Assembly: GCF_002112505.1 (NCBI RefSeq)
Contig: NZ_NEHW01000001.1
Span: forward strand, 372,001 to 436,000
DNA: 64,000 bases
Direction: 5' to 3'
Source: Pseudomonas sp. R28(2017)
GTDB taxonomy: Bacteria > Pseudomonadota > Gammaproteobacteria > Pseudomonadales > Pseudomonadaceae
Part shown: in pieces, positions 42,176 through 50,265 of the stretch
Position numbering within the stretch: the stretch's first letter is position 1
Layout: every line of letters starts with the position of its first letter
Notes under the pieces: generated by a model
Database searches by the model: none
Seen by the model: only the letters and a program-made list of their open reading frames with translations
Told to the model about the DNA's origin: nothing
Translations under genes and position numbers: made by a program

Positions 42176-43666
42176 ATGACTCTGGAACAGACCTTACCCC
42201 TTTGCATCGCCGGTACCTGGCGCCTGGGCGGCGGCGCCCGTTATGCCACCTGCTACCCCGCCACAGGCGAACCGGTGGCCTGGCTCAACGCCGCCAGCCT
42301 GGACGACGTCGAGGCCGCCGTGCAAGGCGCACACCAGGCCTTCCTGCACAGTGGCTGGGCGCAGCGCAAACCCCATGAACGCGCCGCCGTGCTGCAGCGC
42401 ATCGCCGGGCTGATCCGTGAGCGCGCCGAGGAGCTCGCGCAGCTGCAACGCCAGGACAACGGCAAGCCGATCAACGAGACCCGCGCCCTGGTGGCCAGCG
42501 CCGCCGGTACCTTCCAGTTCTTCGCCGCTGCCTGCGAAACCCTGGAGGAAACCATCACCCCGTCACGTGGCGACTTCGTCAGCATGAGCGTGTACGAGCC
42601 GATGGGCGTGGTCGCGGCGATCACACCGTGGAACTCGCCGATCGCCAGCGAGGCGCAGAAAGTCGCCCCGGCCCTGGCAGCCGGCAATGCCGTGGTGATC
42701 AAGCCGGCGGAAATTACCCCACTGATGGCCCTGCAGCTGGCACGCATCTGCGATGACGCCGGCTTGCCCAAGGGGCTGATCAGCGTGTTGCCGGGCAAGG
42801 GCTCGCTGCTCGGTGATGCACTGACCCGCCACCCGCTGGTCAAGCGGGTGTCGTTCACCGGCGGCACCCGCACCGGCAAGCACATCGCCCACATCGCCGC
42901 CGACAAGATGATGCCGGTGTCGCTGGAGCTGGGCGGCAAGTCACCGACCATCGTGCTCGACGACGCCGACCTCGATCACGCCGTGGCCGGGGTGCTGTAC
43001 GGCATCTTCAGCTCCTCGGGCGAAGCCTGCATCGCCGGTTCCCGGCTGTTCGTCGCCCGCGCCCTGTATGAGCCGTTCATGGCGCGCCTGAGCGCTGGCG
43101 CTGCGCAACTGCGCCTGGGCGACCCGGCCGACGAACGCACCCAGATGGGCCCGCTGATCAGTGCCGCGCACCGCGAGTCGGTGGAGCGCTACGTGGCCCT
43201 GGGCCTGGCCGAAGGCGGCCGCCTGCGCCTGGGTGGCCAGCGCCCGAGCGGCGGCTTGTACGATCAGGGCTTTTTCTACCCGCCGACCATCCTCGAAGGG
43301 CTGGGTAACCAGCAGCAGGTGTGCCAGGAGGAGATCTTCGGCCCGGTTCTGGTAGCCATGCCCTTTGACGACGAAGCCGAACTGGTCGAGCAAGCCAATG
43401 ACAGCCTGTATGCCCTCGCCGCCGGCATCTGGAGCCGCGACTACAAGCGCGCCTGGGCACTGGGCCGCAAGCTGCAGGCCGGCACGGTGTGGGTCAACAC
43501 CTACAAGCAGTTCTCCATCTCGACCCCGTTCGGTGGCTGGCGCGACAGCGGCCTGGGCCGCGAAAAGGGCCGCCTGGGCATTCTGCAGTACATGGAACAG
43601 AAGAGCCTCTACTGGGGCATGAACGAACAGCCGCTGGCCTGGGCCGGCGTGGAGGCAGGGCAATGA
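42176..43666 (+). CDS. Aldehyde dehydrogenase
   Basis: A 496-residue NAD(P)-dependent ALDH. Catalytic Cys285 lies in 'SSSGEACIAGSRLFV' and the general base Glu251 in 'MPVSLELGGKSPTIV'; 'ITPWNSPIASEAQKVAPALA' is the cofactor-binding region. The likely role is to oxidise a semialdehyde released by ring cleavage or side-chain removal (hydroxymuconic-semialdehyde-type), inferred from context. It overlaps the VOC gene as ATGA. Confidence 0.93.
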   Translation: MTLEQTLPLCIAGTWRLGGGARYATCYPATGEPVAWLNAASLDDVEAAVQGAHQAFLHSGWAQRKPHERAAVLQRIAGLIRERAEELAQLQRQDNGKPINETRALVASAAGTFQFFAAACETLEETITPSRGDFVSMSVYEPMGVVAAITPWNSPIASEAQKVAPALAAGNAVVIKPAEITPLMALQLARICDDAGLPKGLISVLPGKGSLLGDALTRHPLVKRVSFTGGTRTGKHIAHIAADKMMPVSLELGGKSPTIVLDDADLDHAVAGVLYGIFSSSGEACIAGSRLFVARALYEPFMARLSAGAAQLRLGDPADERTQMGPLISAAHRESVERYVALGLAEGGRLRLGGQRPSGGLYDQGFFYPPTILEGLGNQQQVCQEEIFGPVLVAMPFDDEAELVEQANDSLYALAAGIWSRDYKRAWALGRKLQAGTVWVNTYKQFSISTPFGGWRDSGLGREKGRLGILQYMEQKSLYWGMNEQPLAWAGVEAGQ

Positions 43667-44631
43667 GCGTACTGGGCATCGATGAAGTCACCTACGGCGT
43701 GGAGGACCTGGCCACCAGCGCTCGGTTCTTCAGCGACTGGGGCCTGAACCAGGTCAGCACCGGCGACGATGAAATCGTCTTCGAAACCCTCAATGGCTGC
43801 CGCGTGGTCCTGGCCGCCATCGACAAGCCCGGCCTGCCGCCGGCCATCGAACCCGGCTCGACCGTGCGCGAAGTGGTGTGGGGCGTGGAAAGCCAGGCCG
43901 ACCTTGCGCTGTACAGCCAGCGCATCGCCAACGACCCGGGCTTCGTCGAAGGCAATGGCCGTATCGGTTGCACCGACCCCAACGGCCTGGCGATCCGCCT
44001 GCAGGTCACCCGCAAGCGCCCGCTGGAACTCGAGTGCAGCGGCCACAACACCTGGCAGACCAAGGGCCGGATCAACAAGCCGGCGCCGGTGTACGAACGC
44101 GCCACGCCCATCGAAGTCGGCCACGTGGTGTTCTTCGTCACCGACGTCAACGCCTGCGAGGCCTTCTACCACGAGCGTTTCGGCTTCCAGGCCTCGGACC
44201 GCTACCCGAATCGCGGCGCCTTCCTGCGCACCGCCGAGGAAGGCGGCCACCACGACCTGTTCATGCTGCAACTGCCGGCCCCGCGCGCCGGGCTCAACCA
44301 CGTGGCGTTCACCGTACGCGACCTGCACGAAGTGTTCGGTGGCGGCATGCACATCTCACGCTGTGGCTGGGCCACCGAAATCGGCCCGGGCCGTCACCCG
44401 GTGTCGTCGGCATTTTTCTGGTACTTCAAGAACCCGGCCGGTGCGCTGGTGGAGTACTACGCCGACGAAGACCAACTGACCGGCGATTGGCAACCGCGCG
44501 AGTTCGAACCTGGGCCGACGGTATTCGCCGAATGGGCGATCGCCGGCGGCATCGACGGCAACACCCGGCGCCAGCAGCACGCTGAAGCGCCACAAGGCAA
44601 ATTCCTCACCGACAAACCCAAGAACAACTGA
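43663..44631 (+). CDS. Two-domain VOC extradiol-type dioxygenase
   Basis: A 322-residue protein of two vicinal-oxygen-chelate domains. The C-terminal domain keeps the 2-His-1-carboxylate iron site of type I extradiol dioxygenases: His154 ('VGHVVFFVTD'), His213 ('GLNHVAFTVRD') and Glu264 ('GALVEYYADED'). The N-terminal domain lacks the set, as in catechol 2,3-dioxygenases. It probably cleaves an aromatic diol. The downstream Rieske pair and upstream hydrolase and ALDH fit a meta-cleavage route. Confidence 0.88.
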   Translation: MSVLGIDEVTYGVEDLATSARFFSDWGLNQVSTGDDEIVFETLNGCRVVLAAIDKPGLPPAIEPGSTVREVVWGVESQADLALYSQRIANDPGFVEGNGRIGCTDPNGLAIRLQVTRKRPLELECSGHNTWQTKGRINKPAPVYERATPIEVGHVVFFVTDVNACEAFYHERFGFQASDRYPNRGAFLRTAEEGGHHDLFMLQLPAPRAGLNHVAFTVRDLHEVFGGGMHISRCGWATEIGPGRHPVSSAFFWYFKNPAGALVEYYADEDQLTGDWQPREFEPGPTVFAEWAIAGGIDGNTRRQQHAEAPQGKFLTDKPKNN

Positions 44632-44641
44632 GGGCCATCCC

Positions 44642-44869
44642 ATGAGCAGCACCGAGGTCTACCTGCAGCCCCACCAGGCGCGCAAACGCCCAAACACCCC
44701 GTTCGAAGACCTGCTGGGCGACTCGATCGAGCGCGCCTACGGCAATGGCGTGAGTGAGCTGGGCGAACTGCTCGCCCACTTGAACCTGGCCGGCCCGCCC
44801 TGCCCGCTGACCCGCGGCGAATGGACCGAAGACGCATTCAAAACCCTGATGGCACGGCTGGGCGACTGA
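44642..44869 (+). CDS. Small helix-domain protein of the catabolic cluster
   Basis: A 75-residue acidic protein, 'QPHQARKRPNTPFEDLLGDS' then 'LGELLAHLNLAGPPCPLTRG' and a C-terminal helix. I recall similar small proteins beside Rieske genes labelled 'recombinase-like helix domain', but no activity is known and recombination is implausible here. Placement between the dioxygenase and the Rieske subunit, ten bases after one and 20 before the other, suggests an accessory or assembly subunit. Confidence 0.78.
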   Translation: MSSTEVYLQPHQARKRPNTPFEDLLGDSIERAYGNGVSELGELLAHLNLAGPPCPLTRGEWTEDAFKTLMARLGD

Positions 44870-44889
44870 CCCGCTGGAGGTAGAACAAG

Positions 44890-45924
44890 ATGAACATGCA
44901 CGTAACCGTCGACCCTGTTGAACAGCATCTGGCCAACGGCCTGAAAGACCTCTGGTTCCCTGTGCTACCGTCGGAACTGCTCGGCGAGCGGCCGCTGTCG
45001 ATCCGCCGGCTGGGCTACAAGATCGCCCTGTGGCGCGACAACGATGGCAGTGTCCACGCCCTCGAAGACCACTGCCCTCACCGCGGCGCGCCGCTGTCCC
45101 AGGGGCCGGTATTGGGTGACCGCCTGCAGTGCCCGTACCACGGCGTCGAAGTGCGCTGCGATGGCACCGTCACCAAGGTGCCCGGCAGCCCGGGCTGCAA
45201 GCTTGAAGGCAGCCGTCCGACGCGGATGTTCCATACCCGCGAAGCGGCCGGGGCGATCTTCGTGTTCAATGCCACCGACCCACACCTGGATTCCCCGCCC
45301 GAACTGGTGCTCCCTGAGCAGTTGACGTCGCCTCAGTGGAGCAGCTTCCTCTGCTACACCGAGTGGAAAGGCGACTACCGCTATGTGCTCGACAACGTCA
45401 TGGACCCGATGCACGGCACCTACCTGCACAAGATGTCGCACTCGATGAGCGAAGGCGAAGCCACCGCCAAATTCGTCACCCGCGACACCGAACAGGGCTT
45501 CTTCTTCGAGAAGGAAGGCCAGCGCGGGGTCAACTTCGACTGGACCGAGTTCCTCGACAACGGCTGCCACTGGCTGCGCCTGGAAATCCCTTACCCGAAA
45601 ACCGGCGGCCCAGGCGGCAACTTCACCATCATCGGCAGCTACACCCCGAGCAGCCGCGCCCTGGCGGCGGTGTTCCACTGGCGTGCCCGACCGCTGACCG
45701 GCTGGCAGCGCGACACCTGGCGCTTCCTCTACAAGAACCGCCTGGAGGCACGCCACTGGGCAGTGCTGGAGCAGGACCGGGTGCTGCTGGAGTTCATGGA
45801 GCCGGACGCCAACCAGCGCGAGAGCCTGTATCAACATGATCTGGGGGTGGTGCGCCTGCGCCGCTACCTGAAAGGCAAGGCCAAGGAACAGCTGGCCCTG
45901 ATCGAAGCCAAACAACTGCCGTGA
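44890..45924 (+). CDS. Rieske non-heme iron oxygenase, catalytic subunit
   Basis: A 344-residue oxygenase. The Rieske cluster ligands are Cys62-x-His64 ('EDHCPHRGAPL') and Cys81-x2-His84 ('LQCPYHGVEV'). The mononuclear iron site is 'DNVMDPMHGTYLH' with His175 and His180. It lacks a paired beta-subunit gene, so it is the phthalate-dioxygenase/vanillate-demethylase kind working with the adjacent reductase. It should hydroxylate or demethylate the imported aromatic compound. 'ctggaggtagaacaag' is the Shine-Dalgarno. Confidence 0.93.
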   Translation: MNMHVTVDPVEQHLANGLKDLWFPVLPSELLGERPLSIRRLGYKIALWRDNDGSVHALEDHCPHRGAPLSQGPVLGDRLQCPYHGVEVRCDGTVTKVPGSPGCKLEGSRPTRMFHTREAAGAIFVFNATDPHLDSPPELVLPEQLTSPQWSSFLCYTEWKGDYRYVLDNVMDPMHGTYLHKMSHSMSEGEATAKFVTRDTEQGFFFEKEGQRGVNFDWTEFLDNGCHWLRLEIPYPKTGGPGGNFTIIGSYTPSSRALAAVFHWRARPLTGWQRDTWRFLYKNRLEARHWAVLEQDRVLLEFMEPDANQRESLYQHDLGVVRLRRYLKGKAKEQLALIEAKQLP

Positions 45925-45932
45925 GGTGAGCG

Positions 45933-46892
45933 ATGTCCAACGCATCCACAGTCAGCGCGCGGGTGCACACCCTGCGCCATGAAGCCGACGGCATCATCAG
46001 TGTCGAGCTTCGCCCCTGGGGCGATACCGTGTTCGCCCCGTTCGAGGCCGGCGCGCACATCGACCTGCACCTGCCCAACGGCCTGGTGCGCAGCTATTCG
46101 CTGCTCAATTCACCGAGCGAAATGGGGCGCTACGTGGTCGGCATCCTGCGCGACCGCAGCAGCCGCGGCGGCTCGCGCTATGTGCATGAGCAACTGCGGG
46201 TTGGCACGCAACTGACCATTTCGCAGCCGCGCAACAACTTCGCCCTCGATACCCGCGCCAGCCACAGCGCGCTGGTGGCCGGCGGTATCGGCATTACGCC
46301 GATCTACTGCATGTTCCGCCAGTTGCTGGCACTGGGGCGCCCGGCCGAGCTGATCTACTGCGCCCGCTCGCGGCGCGAGGCGGCGTTGCTGGAGCCGCTG
46401 GCGGAACTGGGGGCGAAGGTGGTGTACCACTTCAACGACGAGAAGGGCTCGCTGCCGGACCTGGCGCATTACCTGGCAGGCCGCAGCAGCGACACGCACT
46501 TCTACTGCTGCGGGCCGACACCGATGCTCGAGGCGTTCGAGGCGGTGTGCCAGCAGCTGGGGTACGAGCATGCGCATATCGAGCGTTTTACCGCAGTGGA
46601 AGTGGCGGCGGCCGACGATGCCCTGGACAGCTACAGCGTCGAATTGAGCAAGAGCGGCAAGACGCTCACTGTCGAGCCTGGGCTGAACCTGCTGGACGTG
46701 CTGCTCGAAGCCGGTTGCGCTATCGATTACAGCTGCCGCGAGGGCGTGTGCGGCTCGTGCGAGACACGGGTGCTGGAAGGCGATATCGACCACCGCGACG
46801 GCGTGCTGACCAAGGCCGAGCGGGCGGCCAATGGTTCGATGATGGTGTGTGTTTCGGGCTGCAAGAGCCGACGCCTGGTGCTCGACCTCTGA
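45933..46892 (+). CDS. PDR/VanB-family oxidoreductase (FMN, NAD, 2Fe-2S)
   Basis: A 319-residue electron-transfer partner of the Rieske oxygenase. FMN-binding motif 'VRSYSLLNSP' near residue 53, NAD-binding 'GGIGITPIYCMF', and a C-terminal plant-type ferredoxin domain with 'CREGVCGSCET' plus a final Cys in 'MVCVSGC'. This is the class IA (phthalate dioxygenase reductase) layout. It ends the 15-gene run and is followed by a REPIN. Confidence 0.94.
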   Translation: MSNASTVSARVHTLRHEADGIISVELRPWGDTVFAPFEAGAHIDLHLPNGLVRSYSLLNSPSEMGRYVVGILRDRSSRGGSRYVHEQLRVGTQLTISQPRNNFALDTRASHSALVAGGIGITPIYCMFRQLLALGRPAELIYCARSRREAALLEPLAELGAKVVYHFNDEKGSLPDLAHYLAGRSSDTHFYCCGPTPMLEAFEAVCQQLGYEHAHIERFTAVEVAAADDALDSYSVELSKSGKTLTVEPGLNLLDVLLEAGCAIDYSCREGVCGSCETRVLEGDIDHRDGVLTKAERAANGSMMVCVSGCKSRRLVLDL

Positions 46893-46903
46893 TCTGCCTG
46901 TAA

Positions 46904-47006
46904 GGGCCCTTTCGCGGGTGAACCCGCTCCCACAGGTACTGCGCAGTACTCAGAATCTGTGATGCTCCTGTGGGAGCGGGTTTACCCGCGAATAGGCCGG
47001 CACAGA
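46904..47006. repeat. REPIN
   Basis: Inverted REP pair with 'gggtgaaccc' in the first arm and 'gggtttaccc' in the second, after the reductase gene and ahead of the porin gene. Confidence 0.85.
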
Positions 47007-47139
47007 CACAGCAAAAACCAGAAGAATAAAACCACCCTCAGTTTTCGCGTTTAGCCAGCTACCCCTCGGAGAACACCCCATCAAGGCGGTGAGGGCCCGC
47101 TGCTGCCTGCGAAAACTGCCCAACCTTGCAGGGCACAGC

Positions 47140-48369
47140 ATGAACAGATACCTGATCACACTCGGTCTGCTCGTCACCACTGGCTCCACCTTCGCCTCAG
47201 AACCCGGCCCGGCGGCCCCCGACCAGCCACCCAGCACACCCAAGCCCGTCCCGCACATCGCCTGGCGCAGCGATGACGGCCAGAGCAGCCTGGACATCGG
47301 CGGCGCCCTGCGGGTCAATTACCGCGACGAGCACTGGGACACCACCGAAAACAACGGCCGCTTGCTCTTCGACACCTTCCGCCTCGACGTCCAGGCCCGC
47401 CACCGCCAACTGTTCGCCGACGCAGGCTACTGGTTCCAGGACGACGGCAAGCGCGCCATCGACCGCGGTTTCGTCGGCTACCGCATCGATGCGCAGTCCA
47501 ACCTGCAATTGGGGGCCCCGCTCAAGCCGTTCGGCCTGGAGCCCTACCCGCAATTCGGCTGGAGCTACCACATCCCGTTCTTCATGGGTTATGGCGTCAG
47601 CGCCGGCACGGGCCTCAAGTACAGCTACAAGGACCGCGACTGGGACCTGCAGCTGGGCTACTTCCCGCGCATGCTGCCCACGGGCATCCGCTATTCGCCG
47701 GAAGTCGGCCGCTTCAGCGACCTGGACGACAACGCCGTGGCCGTCACCCAGTCGCGCCAGGACAACGAAAAACGCAACCAGGTCAACGCCCGGGTCGCCC
47801 GCACCTTCACCGGCGAAGGCTGGAAGACCGAACTCGGTGCCTCCCTGGCCGGCGCCGAGCTGTACAACGCCACCACCCACGACAACGGCGACTACTGGGC
47901 GGCGGGTGTGCATGCCTTGGTCAACCGGGGCAACTGGACCATCACCGGCCAGGCCATCCGCTATGAATACGACCCACGCAACCCGGCCGGCGTCAGCAAC
48001 GACACCGTGTTGATGGGCGGCAACGGCCTGACCCCGGCCTACCTGATCGCCTCCAGGGCGACCATCGCCGCGCTCAACGTCGGTTATGACATTTACACAC
48101 CGGGTCTGGGGCAGCTGAAAAAGGTCAAGCTGTATACCGACTACAGCCGGATGATGAAGGACAAGCGCGACTGGGACGACTCGCAGATGTTCACGGTGGG
48201 CATGCAGTTCCTGGCGATGCCGATCATGGCCTGGGTCGACCTGAGCTGGGCGCGCAACGCCAACCCGTTCGGTGGGGCGGAGAATGGCACCGGGTGGACC
48301 AGCACCAGCTCGGTGGGCAGCAATGACTGGTATTACCGGACCAACATCAACATCGGCTACTACTTCTGA
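47140..48369 (+). CDS. Outer-membrane porin-like beta-barrel protein
   Basis: A 409-residue outer-membrane barrel: the signal peptide ends 'GSTFAS', then a proline-rich linker, then many amphipathic strands and the terminal 'NINIGYYF' with C-terminal Phe. It resembles phosphate-selective/OprP-like or other uncharacterised Pseudomonas porins. Its place behind the catabolic operon, on the same strand, makes it a candidate uptake channel for that substrate, though the REPIN and 247-base gap suggest a separate transcript. ATG at 47140 is the first with a signal peptide. Confidence 0.78.
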   Translation: MNRYLITLGLLVTTGSTFASEPGPAAPDQPPSTPKPVPHIAWRSDDGQSSLDIGGALRVNYRDEHWDTTENNGRLLFDTFRLDVQARHRQLFADAGYWFQDDGKRAIDRGFVGYRIDAQSNLQLGAPLKPFGLEPYPQFGWSYHIPFFMGYGVSAGTGLKYSYKDRDWDLQLGYFPRMLPTGIRYSPEVGRFSDLDDNAVAVTQSRQDNEKRNQVNARVARTFTGEGWKTELGASLAGAELYNATTHDNGDYWAAGVHALVNRGNWTITGQAIRYEYDPRNPAGVSNDTVLMGGNGLTPAYLIASRATIAALNVGYDIYTPGLGQLKKVKLYTDYSRMMKDKRDWDDSQMFTVGMQFLAMPIMAWVDLSWARNANPFGGAENGTGWTSTSSVGSNDWYYRTNINIGYYF

Positions 48370-48381
48370 GGTGGGTGTTGG

Positions 48382-48407
48382 CTGTACCGGCGGGAAGGCC
48401 GGTACAG
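48382..48407 (+). terminator. Hairpin after the porin gene
   Basis: CTGTACCGGC (48382-48391) and its complement (48398-48407), loop of six, 13 bases after the porin stop. The arms match the outer part of REP units. There is no U-tract, so its terminator role is tentative. Confidence 0.5.
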
Positions 48408-48463
48408 ACAAACCGGCACGAAGGGCATTACCATGGCCGGCCTTTCGCAGCTGAACCCCGAAC

Positions 48464-48922
48464 ATGCCCTCCGACTACAAGATCGTGCTCTGGCGCCTGG
48501 AGCAGGACGCCAACGGCTACCCGCCAGCCTCGGTCGAAGGCCTCTGGGCGAAGCGCACCGCCAGCGGCTACCAGGTCGACAGCACGCCTTTCTATGCCTA
48601 CGGCATCGCCCCCGGTGACCTCATCAGCACCACCCAGGACGGCGAGCAGGTCTGGTTCCAGGGCTTGCAACAGAGCGGCGGCGCCTCGGTGTTGCGTATT
48701 CGGGTAAAGCACGCCACCGAGGTCGAACCCGTGCGTGCCGCGCTCGAGGATTTCGGCTGCCCATGCCACGCCGAGCCAGCCGTACGGTTGCTGGCCGTCG
48801 AAGTCCCGCCATCACGGCCCCTCGACACCCTGCTCTACTACCTGCTGACCCAACGCGAAGCCGGCATCCTGGACTTCGAGGAAGGCGTGTTGCGCCACGC
48901 CATCCCCGAAGAGTTCCGCTAG
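48464..48922 (+). CDS. DUF4265-like protein
   Basis: A 152-residue soluble protein starting 'MPSDYKIVLWRLEQDANGYP', with 'YAYGIAPGDLISTTQDGEQV' and 'YLLTQREAGILDFEEGVLRH', which fit DUF4265. The function is unknown; family members sit near diverse genes. There is no clear Shine-Dalgarno. It ends three bases before the convergent EamA gene. Confidence 0.78.
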   Translation: MPSDYKIVLWRLEQDANGYPPASVEGLWAKRTASGYQVDSTPFYAYGIAPGDLISTTQDGEQVWFQGLQQSGGASVLRIRVKHATEVEPVRAALEDFGCPCHAEPAVRLLAVEVPPSRPLDTLLYYLLTQREAGILDFEEGVLRHAIPEEFR

Positions 48923-48925
48923 GCC

Positions 48926-49807
48926 TTACGCCTCGGCCAGCCGTGCGGCCGGCTTGCGGAACACGAACAGCAGGCCGACCACGATCAGCCCCATGCCCAG
49001 CAGGCTCAACGGCGCCAGGCGGTTGCCGAAGATCAGCAAGTCCATCACCGCGGTCACTGCCGGCACCAGGTAGAACAGGCTGGTAACGTTGACCAGGTTG
49101 CCCTTGGCGATCAGCCGGTACAGCAGCAACGTGGCCAGCAACGACACCACCAATCCCATCCACAGCAGCGCGCCGACAAAGCCGCCCGTCCATTCCACCT
49201 GCAACGGTTGCAGCGGCGCGAACACCGCGCACATGGCGAAGCCGGCGATGTACTGCAACGGCAGCGTGCCCATGGGGTTGTCAGTGATGCGCTTCTGCAG
49301 GATCGAACCGAAGGTCATGCTGGCCAGCGCCAGCAGGGCGAACAGCATGCCGAGCAACGATACCCCGCCGAGGTTGATGCCCTGGTAAACCACCATCACC
49401 AACCCAGCAAGCCCCAGGCCCAGGCCGAACAAGCGGCTCCAGGAGCGCTGGCGCTCCATCAGCACCACGGTGAGGATCGGTTGCACGCCCATGACCGTGG
49501 CCATCACGCCGGGGGTGACATGGGTGTTGAGCGCCATCAGGTAGAAGATCTGGTAGGCGCCGAGCAGTACACAGCCGGTGCCCAGGGCGCGCAGGGTCGC
49601 CCCCCTGCTGCGCGGCCAGCGCAGGCCGAGCAACGGCCCGATCAGCAGCAGGCCGCTCAGGGCCAGCGCCGAACGCAGCAGCAGGAAGGCGAAGGGGCTG
49701 GCATGGGCCAGGCCGAGTTTGGAAACAATGGCGCCGCTGCTCCAGAGCAGGACGAACAGGCTGGTGGTGGCCGCCGAGGCCACGGATGCTTTGTTGAAGA
49801 CAGACAT
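48926..49807 (-). CDS. EamA/DMT-family transporter
   Basis: A 293-residue membrane protein with ten predicted transmembrane segments: 'TTSLFVLLWSSGAIVSKLGL' opens the first EamA repeat and 'LAPLSLLGMGLIVVGLLFVF' closes the second. Probably an exporter; the substrate is unknown. Only distantly similar to the other EamA protein in this window. A small, valine- and proline-rich open frame lies in its 5' leader. Confidence 0.87.
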   Translation of the reverse strand: MSVFNKASVASAATTSLFVLLWSSGAIVSKLGLAHASPFAFLLLRSALALSGLLLIGPLLGLRWPRSRGATLRALGTGCVLLGAYQIFYLMALNTHVTPGVMATVMGVQPILTVVLMERQRSWSRLFGLGLGLAGLVMVVYQGINLGGVSLLGMLFALLALASMTFGSILQKRITDNPMGTLPLQYIAGFAMCAVFAPLQPLQVEWTGGFVGALLWMGLVVSLLATLLLYRLIAKGNLVNVTSLFYLVPAVTAVMDLLIFGNRLAPLSLLGMGLIVVGLLFVFRKPAARLAEA

Positions 49808-49923
49808 GTATTGCCACCTGATATGAGGCGAATAAGCCAGACGGCGGGCGTGAACTTCAGCGAGGGAAGGTGCCGGCCGTGTTCAGTAGGTTGCGGGTGC
49901 GAAGGGATGCGGCCAGAAGCCGA

Positions 49924-50088
49924 TCAGCCCAGCACGACCACGCAAGGAGGCGGAGCTACGCCGCCTACGACGCCACTGACAGGTGGTGGTGGGTAGTGAC
50001 TGATCATGGCCGGCTGCTGGCTGCCACGCACGACCATGCCCGCGACTGGCGCGATGGCAAAGCTTGTGGTGGAGGGGATGGCTGGCAT
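49924..50088 (-). CDS. Possible leader peptide upstream of the EamA gene
   Basis: A 54-codon frame (ATG at 50088, stop at 49924) ending 117 bases before the EamA start. Its second half is striking: 'MISHYPPPPVSGVVGGVAPP' then PCVVVLG. Four prolines, then many Val/Gly codons, then three more prolines and three Val look like a stalling or attenuation peptide. A short hairpin (AGGCGG-7-CCGCCT, 49947-49965) lies within its coding end. There is no good Shine-Dalgarno and no U-tract. The rest of the 458-base gap holds a REPIN only. Confidence 0.35.
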   Translation of the reverse strand: MPAIPSTTSFAIAPVAGMVVRGSQQPAMISHYPPPPVSGVVGGVAPPPCVVVLG

Positions 50089-50158
50089 GATCGGGGTCTT
50101 CAGGGAAGAGAAGTGTTCTGGAATATAGCGGTGAATTCAGGCTTGGGCAATAGCCTGG

Positions 50159-50258
50159 TCCGGCCTCTTCGCGGGTAAACCCGCTCCCACAGGAATCGCG
50201 CAGTACTTGAAGCCTGTGCACTACCTGTGGGAGCGGGTTTACCCGCGAAGAGGCCGGA
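50159..50258. repeat. REPIN
   Basis: Inverted REP pair with perfectly matched centres ('gggtaaaccc' and 'gggtttaccc') and CCGGCCTCTT/AAGAGGCCGG outer arms, directly after the lpxO-like gene. Confidence 0.88.
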
Positions 50259-50265
50259 ACAGCAA

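Noticed and set aside
47039..47118. CAGTTTTCGC/GCGAAAACTG inverted repeat upstream of the second porin
   Set aside because: Ten-base arms are 60 bases apart, too far for a simple operator or hairpin; chance cannot be excluded.
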